Source: an uncultured Candidatus Melainabacteria bacterium
GTDB lineage: Bacteria; Cyanobacteriota; Vampirovibrionia; Gastranaerophilales; Gastranaerophilaceae
DNA length: 37,351 bases
Assembly (NCBI GenBank): GCA_937895785.1
Contig: CALBKW010000146.1
Location: 1 to 37,351 of the forward strand
Reading direction: 5' to 3'
Shown: positions 1-8,276 of the stretch, one piece after another
Position numbering within the stretch: the stretch's first letter is position 1
Layout of the letters: each line of letters begins with the position of its first letter
The notes under the pieces: model-generated
The model's database searches: none
Told to the model about the DNA's origin: nothing
The model's input: the letters and a program-made list of their open reading frames with translations, nothing else
Made by a program: the position numbers and the translations under genes

Positions 1-1
1 G

Positions 2-44
2 TTTCGTTGCGTAGGTGAACGGTGCCGTTTTATGCGAGGACGTA
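2..44. repeat. Dispersed intergenic repeat, copy 1
   Basis: This segment aligns without gaps to 11831-11873, with 33 of 43 bases identical; the first ten bases are the same. Both copies lie in gene-free DNA. Copy 1 is next to the terminator at 50-77. Confidence 0.55.
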
Positions 45-49
45 ATAAA

Positions 50-77
50 AAAAACTCGGACAATGTCCGAGTTTTTT
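50..77. terminator. Bidirectional intrinsic terminator
   Basis: The perfect 7-bp GC-rich stem is CTCGGAC (55-61) and GTCCGAG (65-71), with a 3-base loop. It is flanked by an A-run on the left and a T-run on the right, so it can work on either strand. It is the first clear terminator downstream of flgL, about 290 bases past the stop. It may also end a plus-strand gene lying left of the window. Confidence 0.75.
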
Positions 78-96
78 ATTATTAAAACTTTATGTC

Positions 97-126
97 ATCC
101 CGCATAAGGGAAACGCATTGCGGGAT
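97..126. repeat. Short palindromic repeat (REP-like)
   Basis: ATCCCGCA (97-104) pairs with TGCGGGAT (119-126) around a 14-base loop. It sits in non-coding DNA beside other short inverted repeats, which is typical of REP-like intergenic palindromes. There is no T-run, so a terminator is unlikely. Confidence 0.5.
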
Positions 127-176
127 CTTTTTCAAGACCTTTTTAAAGATACCGCAACGCACTTCGTTTACCTCTC

Positions 177-199
177 CAAAATGATTATCAATCATTTTG
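177..199. repeat. 10-bp perfect inverted repeat
   Basis: CAAAATGATT (177-186) is followed by a 3-base spacer and its exact reverse complement (190-199). It is AT-rich with no flanking T-run, so it is probably part of the intergenic repeat cluster. Confidence 0.45.
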
Positions 200-295
200 T
201 CGGCAGAGTGGTATGACGGAGTATTAAACACTTTATTGGAAGGTTTATGAGCCCCTGAAATAAATTCAGGGTGTCATAAGATTGAATGTTTTGTC

Positions 296-316
296 ATTCC
301 GAACTTGTTTCGGAAT
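296..316. repeat. Short palindromic repeat (REP-like)
   Basis: ATTCCGAA (296-303) pairs with TTCGGAAT (309-316) around a 5-base loop. It has the same design as the palindrome at 97-126 (a trailing 'GTCAT' lead-in before the stem in both), suggesting one repeat family. It lies about 50 bases beyond the flgL stop. Confidence 0.5.
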
Positions 317-368
317 CGCAATGTTTTTCCAATATGACCATGCGACTCTGAATCTATATATCGACTTT

Positions 369-1367
369 TTAAATATAATTCAACAAGCTTACGCCCATTG
401 TTTGCGAGAACATTTGATATGATGCTTGAAGTGATTGATATGTTGAATACCAGTCAGAAACAGCACTTGGCAAATCGGTATCTTCTAAGTTAGAACGCAA
501 TTCTTTTATATTAATTGTATCGTTTGCATAAGCGTCTTGAATATCATCAAATTCTTGACCTAACGCACCTGTTTTTGTTCTTGCGGCCGAAACTTGTGTC
601 ATACTAGCATCAATGCTATCTAAAGTTGCTCTTACTGCATTTTCATCTACAGGGTCATTTTGTAAGGCTGCTTTTAATTCATACAACGCTTTAAATGCAC
701 CAGAACTATTCGCCTCATCTATCGTAACGTTTCCGTCTGCATCTGTTGTGAATTTAACTTGTCCGAAAATTTGTTCACCAATAAAGTTGATTTGTTCTTT
801 CTTTTCATCACTTATGACATTATCACTTTTAGGTTGCCCAACTAGAGCATATCTTGCTCCATCATTACCTGCATAAACCAACCCTGCATTGTCTACAGTG
901 CCATCATCTGTTGTAACTAATGAATAAGGTTCTGTTGTTGTATTTGTACCAGCAAACAAGTATTTGTCATCATATTGAGTATTAGCTAATCTTGTAATGT
1001 TGCTAATGATTGCATCTAATTGTTGGCGATAAGCATTCATTTGTTCTTCGCCATTTGTGCCGTTTGCAACAGTCATCGCTAAATCATAAGCATCTTGCAA
1101 TTTGTCATTTATAGCACCCAAAGTTTTGTCAGTTTGAGTTAATTCATTATCTGCAAGTTGTAAGTTTTTTAGGTAAGTTTCTATATCAGCAAGTTGTGCA
1201 TTTGCTTTAATAATTCCTTTTGCTGCAACAGCATCATCAGATACAGAAGAAACTCTTTTACCTGATGTGATTTGTTGAGATAATTTATTAAATTTTGATT
1301 GAGTATTATGTACTTGTTTAGAAAATGATGTATTAAATTGATATGTTGAAACTCTGCCAATTGCCAT
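369..1367 (-). CDS. flgL: Flagellar hook-associated protein 3 (FlgL)
   Basis: FlgL is the second hook-filament junction protein, which joins FlgK to flagellin and is exported by the flagellar type III apparatus. At 332 residues the length is normal for the family. The N-terminal flagellin-like helix is clear (Q-I-T-S-G-K-R-V-S-S-V-S-D-D-A around 32-46), as is the C-terminal counterpart (D-T-D-L-P-S-A-V-S near 300). There is no signal peptide, as expected. It is the last gene of the flagellar operon, 57 bases after flgK. Its place directly after flgK argues against it being flagellin, which shares the terminal helices. Confidence 0.93.
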   Translation of the reverse strand: MAIGRVSTYQFNTSFSKQVHNTQSKFNKLSQQITSGKRVSSVSDDAVAAKGIIKANAQLADIETYLKNLQLADNELTQTDKTLGAINDKLQDAYDLAMTVANGTNGEEQMNAYRQQLDAIISNITRLANTQYDDKYLFAGTNTTTEPYSLVTTDDGTVDNAGLVYAGNDGARYALVGQPKSDNVISDEKKEQINFIGEQIFGQVKFTTDADGNVTIDEANSSGAFKALYELKAALQNDPVDENAVRATLDSIDASMTQVSAARTKTGALGQEFDDIQDAYANDTINIKELRSNLEDTDLPSAVSDWYSTYQSLQASYQMFSQTMGVSLLNYI

Positions 1368-1424
1368 AATGTAATCCTCACTATTTAATGCTTACAAATC
1401 CGTTTGTTTGCTTTTATTCAGGTT

Positions 1425-2927
1425 CTATTTACCTAAATTTACTAGGGTGTCAAACACCTCGACACAAGTTGAGAACATTCTTGCGCTTGCGTTATAACCT
1501 TGTTGATAAATAATCATATTAGACAATTCTTCATCAAGGTTAACCCCTGTTTCTGAAAGTATTTGATTGTTGATACTATCTACAATTGAGCCTTGTGCAT
1601 CTGCTCTATTTTGCAAATCTTCAGCTTCTAAGGCTGCTTTTGTACCCATTGATATCAAGAAATCTTGCGTTGACAATCCGCCTAAATCGCCTAATTTTTG
1701 GCTCTTTGCGTTGTAGAAGAATAGAGCGTTATCGCCATTACCGACTGCTTTTTTCAATTTTTCCCAATCGCCTTTTGATGTATCAATTCTAGCGGCTGCG
1801 ACCTTATCAGGGTTGTTATAAACTTCGTCATTAATTTTGATATCGCCTGCTGATGTACCTTCAAACAATGGTGGAGGTGTTTCATCTACAAGTTCATCAT
1901 CTTGTCTATTATAATAACGAGCTTTAGTAACGCTATCATCATATTGTTGAATATCGTTCATTTGCTTAATGAAAGCTTTTGCCAATTGATCTAATTCATT
2001 TTGAGCTGTTGTCAAGGTTTTTAAACCTGAAATAACTCCCCCAATTGAACCGCCTGTAAAGCTACTTGTAACATCTTTAGGCTTTTTAGTTTCAACGTCA
2101 ACCGCTTGAATTCTTGGTTTAATATTGCCATTTGCATCAGTAACTGTTGAATATTCTAATTTTCCAACAACTTTTACACCGCTTACCAATTCAGCGTTAC
2201 CGATTGAAACATTTGCAGTTCCTGTTTCTGTAATTTTTACATCAACATCTGCTAGGCTTGAAATTTCTGATAATACTTGGTCACGTTGAGATTGCAAGTT
2301 TGTATCATCTGGAGTTCTTGACAATTGCAAGTTGATATCTGCCAAATTTTGTAATTTAGCATTCAATTTGCTAACATCTGTTCCAACTTGTGAAGCTTGT
2401 GCAGATTTGTCTGACACACCGTCACCAATTACGCTTGTTGCATAATTTTTCAACGATGTATCAAGAGCATTAAATTTGTTTGCTACAGCTTTTGCTTTTG
2501 CAACAAAGTTTACTCTCAAGCTATAATCTGTTGGGTTTTGGTTCAAAGAATTTGCTGCTTCATAAAAAGCATTCAAAGAATCACCCAATGCTGAATCTTG
2601 CAATTCATCAAGCAAACCTGCAACGCCTGCTGCTATATCTGCACCTGTTTGCAAGCCTTCATATATAGCATTTTGCTTTCTTAAATAATCATTTAAATAA
2701 TCGTTTGAGGCAGTTTTAATGCCATCAATTCTAACCCCTGCAAGAGAGGCAATTTGACCGCTTACAGAGTTATCATACAAAGGTGTTCGCATTTCAGCAA
2801 AATGAACTTGCTGACGACGATAGCCTTCAGTATTTATGTTCGCAATATTGTGAGAAACCACATTTAATGCGGCTTGGTGTGCGTTAAGCCCTGTTAGGGC
2901 AATGTTCATAGCTTTGTTAATGGTCAT
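1425..2927 (-). CDS. flgK: Flagellar hook-associated protein 1 (FlgK)
   Basis: FlgK is the first hook-filament junction protein, sitting between hook and FlgL. The 500-residue product has the rod/hook family N-terminal motif S-H-N-I-A-N-I-N-T-E-G-Y (25-36) and the matching C-terminal helix ending at L-V-N-L-G-K. Its variable middle domain is rich in Asp, Thr and Asn. A good ribosome site (AGGAG) precedes the ATG. It lies 14 bases after flgN, whose product is the usual FlgK/FlgL export chaperone, so the order flgN-flgK-flgL is the standard functional set. Confidence 0.95.
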   Translation of the reverse strand: MTINKAMNIALTGLNAHQAALNVVSHNIANINTEGYRRQQVHFAEMRTPLYDNSVSGQIASLAGVRIDGIKTASNDYLNDYLRKQNAIYEGLQTGADIAAGVAGLLDELQDSALGDSLNAFYEAANSLNQNPTDYSLRVNFVAKAKAVANKFNALDTSLKNYATSVIGDGVSDKSAQASQVGTDVSKLNAKLQNLADINLQLSRTPDDTNLQSQRDQVLSEISSLADVDVKITETGTANVSIGNAELVSGVKVVGKLEYSTVTDANGNIKPRIQAVDVETKKPKDVTSSFTGGSIGGVISGLKTLTTAQNELDQLAKAFIKQMNDIQQYDDSVTKARYYNRQDDELVDETPPPLFEGTSAGDIKINDEVYNNPDKVAAARIDTSKGDWEKLKKAVGNGDNALFFYNAKSQKLGDLGGLSTQDFLISMGTKAALEAEDLQNRADAQGSIVDSINNQILSETGVNLDEELSNMIIYQQGYNASARMFSTCVEVFDTLVNLGK

Positions 2928-2941
2928 CTTAAAACTCCTTT

Positions 2942-3445
2942 TTAAGCGTCTTCCACTATGGAACTTATGCTTAGTTCACTTGTGTCTACATTTTTTCCGT
3001 GCATGTCGTAATTATCCTTTTGCGGCACTGCTGCACTGACTATGATATCTAATAATTTATCTGACATTATTAGACCATGCTTTATTAATTCCACATTTGT
3101 CTTTTCAACTAACGCCATTTCGTCTGCAACTTCATTTATCTTAACCTTTTGTTCTGATAATTTTTTTTCAAAATCTGGGCATTCCCTTTGTGCAAGCTCG
3201 ATTAGCGTACCAATATTTGTTGGCTCAATTTCATTTTCTTTACAAAATTCTTCTCTTTTTTCGTTAACTTTTTTCACGGAATTAACTTGTGCCAAGATTT
3301 TTTCATCGACAATGCGTAGCAAATCCCCATTTTTTGGAGTTAGCAATACTTTTTTCTTTTCTTTATATAATTCCAACAGTTCTTTATATACAGAAATTGT
3401 ATCGTCTAGCATTTGAGATACTGTTTCATAAAATTGTTCGTTCAT
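2942..3445 (-). CDS. flgN: Flagellar export chaperone (FlgN family)
   Basis: The product is a 167-residue acidic and lysine-rich helical protein with no signal peptide or membrane segment. Its heptad-like helices fit the FlgN four-helix chaperone fold. FlgN binds unfolded FlgK and FlgL in the cytoplasm and delivers them to the export gate. Sequence conservation in this family is weak. The call therefore rests on size, helical composition (repeated E-L-L-E-L-Y-K-E-K type stretches near 20-35) and position directly upstream of flgK and flgL. Confidence 0.75.
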   Translation of the reverse strand: MNEQFYETVSQMLDDTISVYKELLELYKEKKKVLLTPKNGDLLRIVDEKILAQVNSVKKVNEKREEFCKENEIEPTNIGTLIELAQRECPDFEKKLSEQKVKINEVADEMALVEKTNVELIKHGLIMSDKLLDIIVSAAVPQKDNYDMHGKNVDTSELSISSIVEDA

Positions 3446-3466
3446 TTTCGTATTTCCTCTTACTCA

Positions 3467-3748
3467 TTATACTGAGAAATCTGCAATTACGCTTCTGCCA
3501 TAAGTTAAACCGTATTTAATATCTTCGTCTGAAAGATTTGTTTCGCCTACGCTTTTTGCAATATCTTTGATTTCGTTGATATTTTGATGTCTTAAGATTG
3601 CATCATTATCATTTAATTCTACACCACTTGGAGTGTTATCTTGTTGTTTTTGACCTTGTTCTAGTGCTTGTTGAGCCACTCTAAATGCATTTGCTGCTGT
3701 AAATGCGTGTACTTGGTTTGATGCTCCTGTTGAAATTCCGTTTAACAT
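3467..3748 (-). CDS. Possible FlgM-like anti-sigma factor
   Basis: The 93-residue product has a disordered, Gln/Asn-rich N-terminal half and a helical, charged C-terminal half (about 52-85) ending in Y-G-R-S-V-I-A-D-F. It sits exactly where flgM usually lies, between flgJ and flgN. FlgM is a small, partly disordered inhibitor of the flagellar sigma factor FliA and is exported once the hook is complete. The C-terminal half has a D-I-K-Y-G-L-T-Y pattern that loosely recalls the FlgM sigma-binding helices. The match is weak, so the function is mainly inferred from position. It could also be an unrelated lineage-specific flagellar protein. Confidence 0.55.
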   Translation of the reverse strand: MLNGISTGASNQVHAFTAANAFRVAQQALEQGQKQQDNTPSGVELNDNDAILRHQNINEIKDIAKSVGETNLSDEDIKYGLTYGRSVIADFSV

Positions 3749-3772
3749 ATCTTTTTATCCCTTTTCTTCTAA

Positions 3773-4120
3773 TTAATCTTGTACGTATCTTTCCATTTGT
3801 TTGTAAATTTGACTCGCTATACCAATTGATGTGTGTGGACTCTTTGTTAGTTGTCTACTTACTTCTTGGTAAACATGATTTTTGAAAGTGTCTACGTATC
3901 TTGATTCTTGCCCTAGCAAACCGCCTTCTCTGTCAACTGTTTTATCCATTGTTTGCATCATCTTTGTAAGAAACATTGTTTCAAATTCTTCGCCGACTTT
4001 TTTCAATTGAGCTTTTTGGTTGCCAGCACCTTTGATGTTATTTAAATTGTATTGGTCGTTGTTTACCAGACCCGTATTATTTAAAACGTTTGTTGAAATT
4101 GCGTTTATTGAATTATCCAT
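3773..4120 (-). CDS. flgJ: Rod-binding protein, FlgJ N-terminal domain only
   Basis: The 115-residue product matches only the N-terminal rod-binding (rod cap) half of FlgJ. The hallmark segment E-E-F-E-T-M-F-L-T-K-M-M-Q-T-M (about 44-58) and the following G-G-L-L-G-Q-E-S region are present. The peptidoglycan-hydrolase half found in enterobacterial FlgJ (about 310 residues) is absent, and nothing downstream in frame continues it. A separate lytic transglycosylase heads the same operon and probably supplies that activity. It sits between flgI and the FlgM-like gene. Confidence 0.88.
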   Translation of the reverse strand: MDNSINAISTNVLNNTGLVNNDQYNLNNIKGAGNQKAQLKKVGEEFETMFLTKMMQTMDKTVDREGGLLGQESRYVDTFKNHVYQEVSRQLTKSPHTSIGIASQIYKQMERYVQD

Positions 4121-4145
4121 TTTATTTTACCCACCCTTTTTATTT

Positions 4146-5243
4146 CTAAATTACTTGCAAATCAGCTTGTAAGCTTCCTGCTTTCTTCAATGCTTGAAGA
4201 ATACTAATTATATCTACTGGTGTAACACCAATTGAATTTAGTGCATTTACCAAGTCATTCAAGTTGCTGTTACCGTTCATCTTAACTACACTGCCAGCGC
4301 CTTTATCAACACCAATTGTTGAATTTGAAAAACCTACTGTTGAACCTTGTGCAAATGAGTTTGGTTGTGAAACATCGTTTGTTGTTGAAACTGTTACTGT
4401 AATGTTTCCGTGTGCTACTGCCGCTGGTAGTAATTTTACTTGAGAACCGATTACAACAGTTCCTGTTCTTTCATTTACGATAACTTTTGCTCTTTCCGCT
4501 GTTGGGCTTACTTGCAAGTTTTCTAAAATTGACAAGAAAGTAATTCTATCGTTTAAGAACTTTGAAGGAATTGTTACTTGAACTGAGCTTCCATCAATTG
4601 CCTTTGCTGGTGCGACTTGTGAAATAGCTTGAGCAACTCTTGAAACCATTGTGTAATCTGAATGGTCTAAAGATAAAGTTACTGTGCTTGCATCACCGAT
4701 TTCTGTATCAATATCACGTTCCATAATCGCACCCCCTGGGATACGACCAGTTGAAGTGATTGCTGTTCTTGTCATGCTACCATTACTTCTTGCATTCACG
4801 CCACCTACTGAAACAGGACCTTGCGCTACTGCAACTGCTTCACCGTTTGGCGCTTTCAAGATTGTTTGAACCAAAACACCGCCTTCTAAGCTCTTAGCAT
4901 CTGCTAAAGTTGATACTGTAACGTCAATTTGGTCACCATTTTTTGCAAATGGAGGAACTGTTGCTGTAACAATTACTGCTGCAGAAGAACCTTTTTGAAT
5001 ATAGTTTTCTTGTTCAATAATTGTACCCAAGTTCATCAATAGTAATTTATTTGTCAATTGAGTTGAACGAGAGTTGTCACCTGTTCCAGGTAAACCTACA
5101 ACGATACCATAACCTACGATTTGGTTGTTTCTAACACCTTTTACATGTGTAATATCGCCGATTTTTACTGTTGCAGCTTGCGCTTGCATTGGTAACATCG
5201 TTGTCATCATTATAAATACTATTGTTGCAATTAATTTTTTCAT
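4146..5243 (-). CDS. flgI: Flagellar P-ring protein (FlgI)
   Basis: FlgI polymerises in the periplasm into the P ring, the peptidoglycan-level bushing of the rod. The 365-residue length is typical. It has a Sec signal peptide (about 1-23, ending A-Q-A) and then the diagnostic V-K-G-V-R-N-N-Q-I-V-G-Y-G-I-V-V-G-L (34-51) followed by G-T-G-D. The gene follows flgH with a short spacer. The presence of FlgI and FlgH together is the main evidence in the window for an outer membrane. Confidence 0.97.
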   Translation of the reverse strand: MKKLIATIVFIMMTTMLPMQAQAATVKIGDITHVKGVRNNQIVGYGIVVGLPGTGDNSRSTQLTNKLLLMNLGTIIEQENYIQKGSSAAVIVTATVPPFAKNGDQIDVTVSTLADAKSLEGGVLVQTILKAPNGEAVAVAQGPVSVGGVNARSNGSMTRTAITSTGRIPGGAIMERDIDTEIGDASTVTLSLDHSDYTMVSRVAQAISQVAPAKAIDGSSVQVTIPSKFLNDRITFLSILENLQVSPTAERAKVIVNERTGTVVIGSQVKLLPAAVAHGNITVTVSTTNDVSQPNSFAQGSTVGFSNSTIGVDKGAGSVVKMNGNSNLNDLVNALNSIGVTPVDIISILQALKKAGSLQADLQVI

Positions 5244-5263
5244 TTTCCCTTTGTCCCTAATTA

Positions 5264-5887
5264 TTAGAATAAGTATTTGATTACTCTGTTGATTACACCT
5301 TCGTTTTGACCTCTTGATAATGAACCTCTGCCAGAAAGTGCGAATTGTAAGTTAGCTACTTTTGTTGAAGAGATTTGACCGTTTTGGTCTATCCATCTTG
5401 GGTCTACAACGCCTGTTACGATTAAATCAACTCTTTCGTTATTGTTTACTAAAGTCTTTTTACCTTGTACCATCATGTTTCCATTTGATAACATTTGTAC
5501 AACTTGAGTTGAAATTGTATCACCGAAAACTAAGTTTCTTGTTGTTGCCGCTGAGTTTTCTACTGTGTTTTGACCGCCGAAGTTGTTTGCTGGGTCTAAT
5601 TTGTAGAATGGAAGCCAGTTTTTGATGTATGTTGTAAAGTTATCAACTGTGTTTGAAGATTTATCAGAATTGTAAGCCATTGAATCTGTTGTTCTTAAGC
5701 TTTCTTCAATCTTGATAGAAATCAAATCGCCAATACCCATTGCTCTAACACCTGCAAATAACGATTTTGGAGATGCGTTATAATTTTGAGATGTGCTTAG
5801 GGCAAACAATGATTCTGCTTGTGCGCTATTATATAAGCTCATTGTTGTTGCGATTGCGATTATTGCTATTAATAACTTTCTTACCAT
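5264..5887 (-). CDS. flgH: Flagellar L-ring protein (FlgH)
   Basis: FlgH forms the outer-membrane L ring. The 207-residue product starts with a Sec signal peptide (about 1-24, ending S-A-Q-A). The family core follows: S-L-F-A-G-V-R-A-M-G-I-G-D-L-I-S-I, then the conserved A-A-T-T-R-N-L-V-F-G-D-T-I-S stretch, G-N-M-M-V-Q-G-K-K and the end G-V-I-N-R-V-I-K-Y-L-F. Unlike the enterobacterial protein, which is a lipoprotein, this one contains no cysteine at all. It therefore cannot be lipidated at a lipobox and must be held in the outer membrane another way. Confidence 0.93.
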   Translation of the reverse strand: MVRKLLIAIIAIATTMSLYNSAQAESLFALSTSQNYNASPKSLFAGVRAMGIGDLISIKIEESLRTTDSMAYNSDKSSNTVDNFTTYIKNWLPFYKLDPANNFGGQNTVENSAATTRNLVFGDTISTQVVQMLSNGNMMVQGKKTLVNNNERVDLIVTGVVDPRWIDQNGQISSTKVANLQFALSGRGSLSRGQNEGVINRVIKYLF

Positions 5888-5913
5888 TTCCTTTATTTCC
5901 CCATTTAATTCTT

Positions 5914-6621
5914 TTATATATTAATTAAAACTTTGTTTTCCCCGATTACTCTGCCTCGATAAGTTCTTTTGTATGTCGGGTTTTGAATGTTTACGTAATC
6001 TCCAATCATTCCCTCACCCATCGATTTTCCGTTTATCATTATCAGAACTCCGTTACTATTGAAATAGGCTTGTACATCTGAATTTCTTTCAACATCGGGC
6101 TTTATCTTTACGAACCTTCGGTCTATTATTTCACCTTCTCTAAACCATTTTTTACTTACCATCTGTTTTTTGTTTAGCATATCGGGAGTTAAGATATTGT
6201 CTAGTTGAAGTGAAACTTCCATTCTTCTTGGTCCGACATTTGCGTTTGTTAGAAGTGAATCTCTTTCGATTTGGTTTCTTGCACAAAGTACATCTTTATA
6301 AGCTAAGGTTCTAACTGATACGATAAATTCTTTTGCAAGCTTCCCATTTGAGTAGATAAATACTTTTTTTATATCCCTCGGTGCAAATTTGTCGAAGTTT
6401 GAAGTTACAACAAATTTTAATTTTCCATCAGGTACATACATTGTTGAAAATGGCATATTCGCAATTATAACTTCCAAGTCTGCATCTGTGTATCTTTTGT
6501 TTTGTTGGATAATTTGTTTTTTGATTTCTTCTCTTACATAAGAGTCACTAAGAGTAGCAGCAGAAGCAATGTTTGCTGTTGTCATTAGAGCTATTAATGC
6601 TGTTAAAAGAAGTTTTTTCAA
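5914..6621 (-). CDS. flgA: Flagellar P-ring assembly chaperone (FlgA)
   Basis: FlgA is the periplasmic chaperone that helps FlgI subunits assemble around the rod. The 235-residue protein has a signal peptide (about 1-21, ending I-A-S-A). Its C-terminal half resembles the SAF/FlgA domain: V-S-K-K-W-F-R-E-G-E-I-I, a G-D-Y-V-N-I-Q-N-P element, then Y-R-G-R-V-I-G near the end. It lies directly upstream of flgH and flgI and downstream of flgG, the common order. The N-terminal half is poorly conserved. Confidence 0.9.
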   Translation of the reverse strand: MKKLLLTALIALMTTANIASAATLSDSYVREEIKKQIIQQNKRYTDADLEVIIANMPFSTMYVPDGKLKFVVTSNFDKFAPRDIKKVFIYSNGKLAKEFIVSVRTLAYKDVLCARNQIERDSLLTNANVGPRRMEVSLQLDNILTPDMLNKKQMVSKKWFREGEIIDRRFVKIKPDVERNSDVQAYFNSNGVLIMINGKSMGEGMIGDYVNIQNPTYKRTYRGRVIGENKVLINI

Positions 6622-6631
6622 TTTAATTATC

Positions 6632-7417
6632 CTATGCTAAATTGTTTGTCATTTGTAAGATATCGCTTGAAGATTTAATAATCTTTGAGTTAGATTCAAA
6701 AGCTCTTTCAGCTTTAATCAATCCGATAAGTTCGTCTACGATTTGAACGTTTGAACCTTCCAAGAAACCTTGTTCCAACAAGCCCATACCGTTTTGTCCT
6801 GGAGTACCTTGAACAGCATTACCTGATGCTGAAGTTTCTTGGTACAAGTTGTGACCTATTGATAACAAACCTGCTGGGTTTTGGAATCTTACTAATTGGA
6901 ATTGACCAATTTGGTTTGCTTCTGTGTTGTTACCTGTCAAAACTGTTACGTTACCGTCTTGAGAAATTGTGATTTCCTTTGTATCGGCTGGGAATGTCAT
7001 TGCAGGTTGTACCAACAAACCATCATTTGTACAAAGTTGACCTAAAGCATCAATTTGGAAACAACCATCTCTTGTATAAGCCAATGTACCGTCTTCCTTC
7101 ATTACTTGGAAGAAACCTTCCCCTTCAATCATTACATCTAGGTTTCTGTCAGTGTTTACTGCGATACCTTTTGTAAAGATTCTTGTTGTAGCAGCGGTTT
7201 TTACACCTAAGCCGATTTCAATACCAACTGGTTGATATGTACCTTGGTTTAACATAGCGCCTGGTTGTCTTGCGGCTTGGCTTAACAAGTCTTGAAACTC
7301 TAAACGAACTTTTTTGAAGCCTGTTGTATTTACGTTAGCTACGTTGTTCGCAATTACGTCTAAGTAATTTTGTTGAGCTATCATACCTGTTGCTGCTGTT
7401 GTTAATGATCTTAACAT
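6632..7417 (-). CDS. flgG: Flagellar distal rod protein (FlgG)
   Basis: FlgG builds the distal rod that passes through the P and L rings. The 261-residue product is full length. The rod-family N-terminal motif A-N-N-V-A-N-V-N-T-T-G-F-K-K is at 23-36. The central G-E-G-F-F-Q-V region, the T-R-D-G-C-F motif and the C-terminal E-R-A-F-E-S-N-S-K-I-I helix are all present. No signal peptide is present, as expected for a type III substrate. It ends 11 bases before flgA. Confidence 0.96.
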   Translation of the reverse strand: MLRSLTTAATGMIAQQNYLDVIANNVANVNTTGFKKVRLEFQDLLSQAARQPGAMLNQGTYQPVGIEIGLGVKTAATTRIFTKGIAVNTDRNLDVMIEGEGFFQVMKEDGTLAYTRDGCFQIDALGQLCTNDGLLVQPAMTFPADTKEITISQDGNVTVLTGNNTEANQIGQFQLVRFQNPAGLLSIGHNLYQETSASGNAVQGTPGQNGMGLLEQGFLEGSNVQIVDELIGLIKAERAFESNSKIIKSSSDILQMTNNLA

Positions 7418-7463
7418 TTTTGTTTATTCCTTTTTCCTAATTATTTTTCTCTTTTAGTTTTTG

Positions 7464-8276
7464 TTATACTTTCAATCTTCCGACGTTGATTGCTTGTGAT
7501 AACATTTGTCCGCTTGTCTTAACGTGTTTTTGTAGTGATTCGTAATTTCTTGTTGTATTGATTGTGTTAATCATTTCTTTAATTACGTTTGAGTTAGACA
7601 TTTCCAACATTCCTTGTTGTACGGAGAACTTTTCTGCTCTTAGCGGTGGGTTGTTATCGTTATCTCTTGAGATGAATTTTGAACCACCGATGTTGAATAA
7701 TCCGAGTTCTTTATCTTGAAAGTCGTATATTCCGAGAGTTTGAAGGAGAACCTTTTTGTCTTTGTCGTTGATTTCCAAATTACCTCTTTCGCTTACCGTT
7801 ATTTTTGTTATATCGTTATAACCCAGTTCTCTGAAGTTAATTTGGATTGGTCTGTCTTCTTGGTCTAAAACATAGTCGCCTTCTTTTGTCTTTAAGAATG
7901 AGGAGTTATCGATAAAGAATTGACCGTCCCTTGTGTAACTCATATCTCCTGTTGGAGATTGGATTTTGAAAAATCCGTCGCCTTCAATTGCTAAATCTAG
8001 CGGATTGTCGGTTCTTTGTAGAGCGCCTTGTGAAAAATCATAATGTACTCTGTTTGTTTCTGAACCCATACTTAATGTTCCGATGTTTCTTGTGTTTCCA
8101 CAAAGTAAAGTTCCTGAATTTTCCACAACCTTTGCTTCATATATATCTTTAAACGTTAATTCTGTTTTCTTATAACCAGCCGTGTTAACGTTTGAAAGGT
8201 TCATTGCTGTGTTATCTAACTGTTCGGTTAAAGCAATCATACCTTTTGAAGCTGTTTCAAAACTTCTCACTAACAT
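7464..8276 (-). CDS. flgF: Flagellar proximal rod protein (FlgF)
   Basis: This 270-residue rod/hook-family paralogue of FlgG has the motif M-N-L-S-N-V-N-T-A-G-Y-K-K (25-37), A-I-E-G-D-G-F-F-K-I and S-Y-T-R-D-G-Q-F. Its C-terminal helix carries N-T-T-R-N-Y-E-S. FlgF forms the rod segment under FlgG, and the order flgF-flgG supports the name over a second FlgG. Its ATG overlaps the stop of the transglycosylase gene (TAATG), implying translational coupling. A strong AGGA site lies inside the upstream gene. Confidence 0.88.
   Translation of the reverse strand: MLVRSFETASKGMIALTEQLDNTAMNLSNVNTAGYKKTELTFKDIYEAKVVENSGTLLCGNTRNIGTLSMGSETNRVHYDFSQGALQRTDNPLDLAIEGDGFFKIQSPTGDMSYTRDGQFFIDNSSFLKTKEGDYVLDQEDRPIQINFRELGYNDITKITVSERGNLEINDKDKKVLLQTLGIYDFQDKELGLFNIGGSKFISRDNDNNPPLRAEKFSVQQGMLEMSNSNVIKEMINTINTTRNYESLQKHVKTSGQMLSQAINVGRLKV

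Larger units (their letters stand above)
1..368. other. Gene-free left edge with a terminator and palindromic repeats
   Basis: No convincing reading frame is present. The stretch holds a strong terminator hairpin (55-71), three further short inverted repeats (97-126, 177-199, 296-316), a smaller one (253-271), and a 43-base segment (2-44) that recurs at 11831-11873. It lies downstream of flgL on the minus strand and probably separates the flagellar operon from an unseen gene to the left. Confidence 0.7.

Noticed and set aside
613..876. Plus-strand open frame inside flgL
   Set aside because: It is fully antisense to a conserved gene, has low-complexity Ser/Phe/Leu composition and no ribosome site. 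Similar antisense frames inside flgK, ligA, glyA, purA, etfA and the GH57 gene were rejected for the same reason.
369..1367. Flagellin instead of FlgL
   Set aside because: The terminal helices are shared with flagellin, but the position directly after flgK and the length and middle region fit FlgL.
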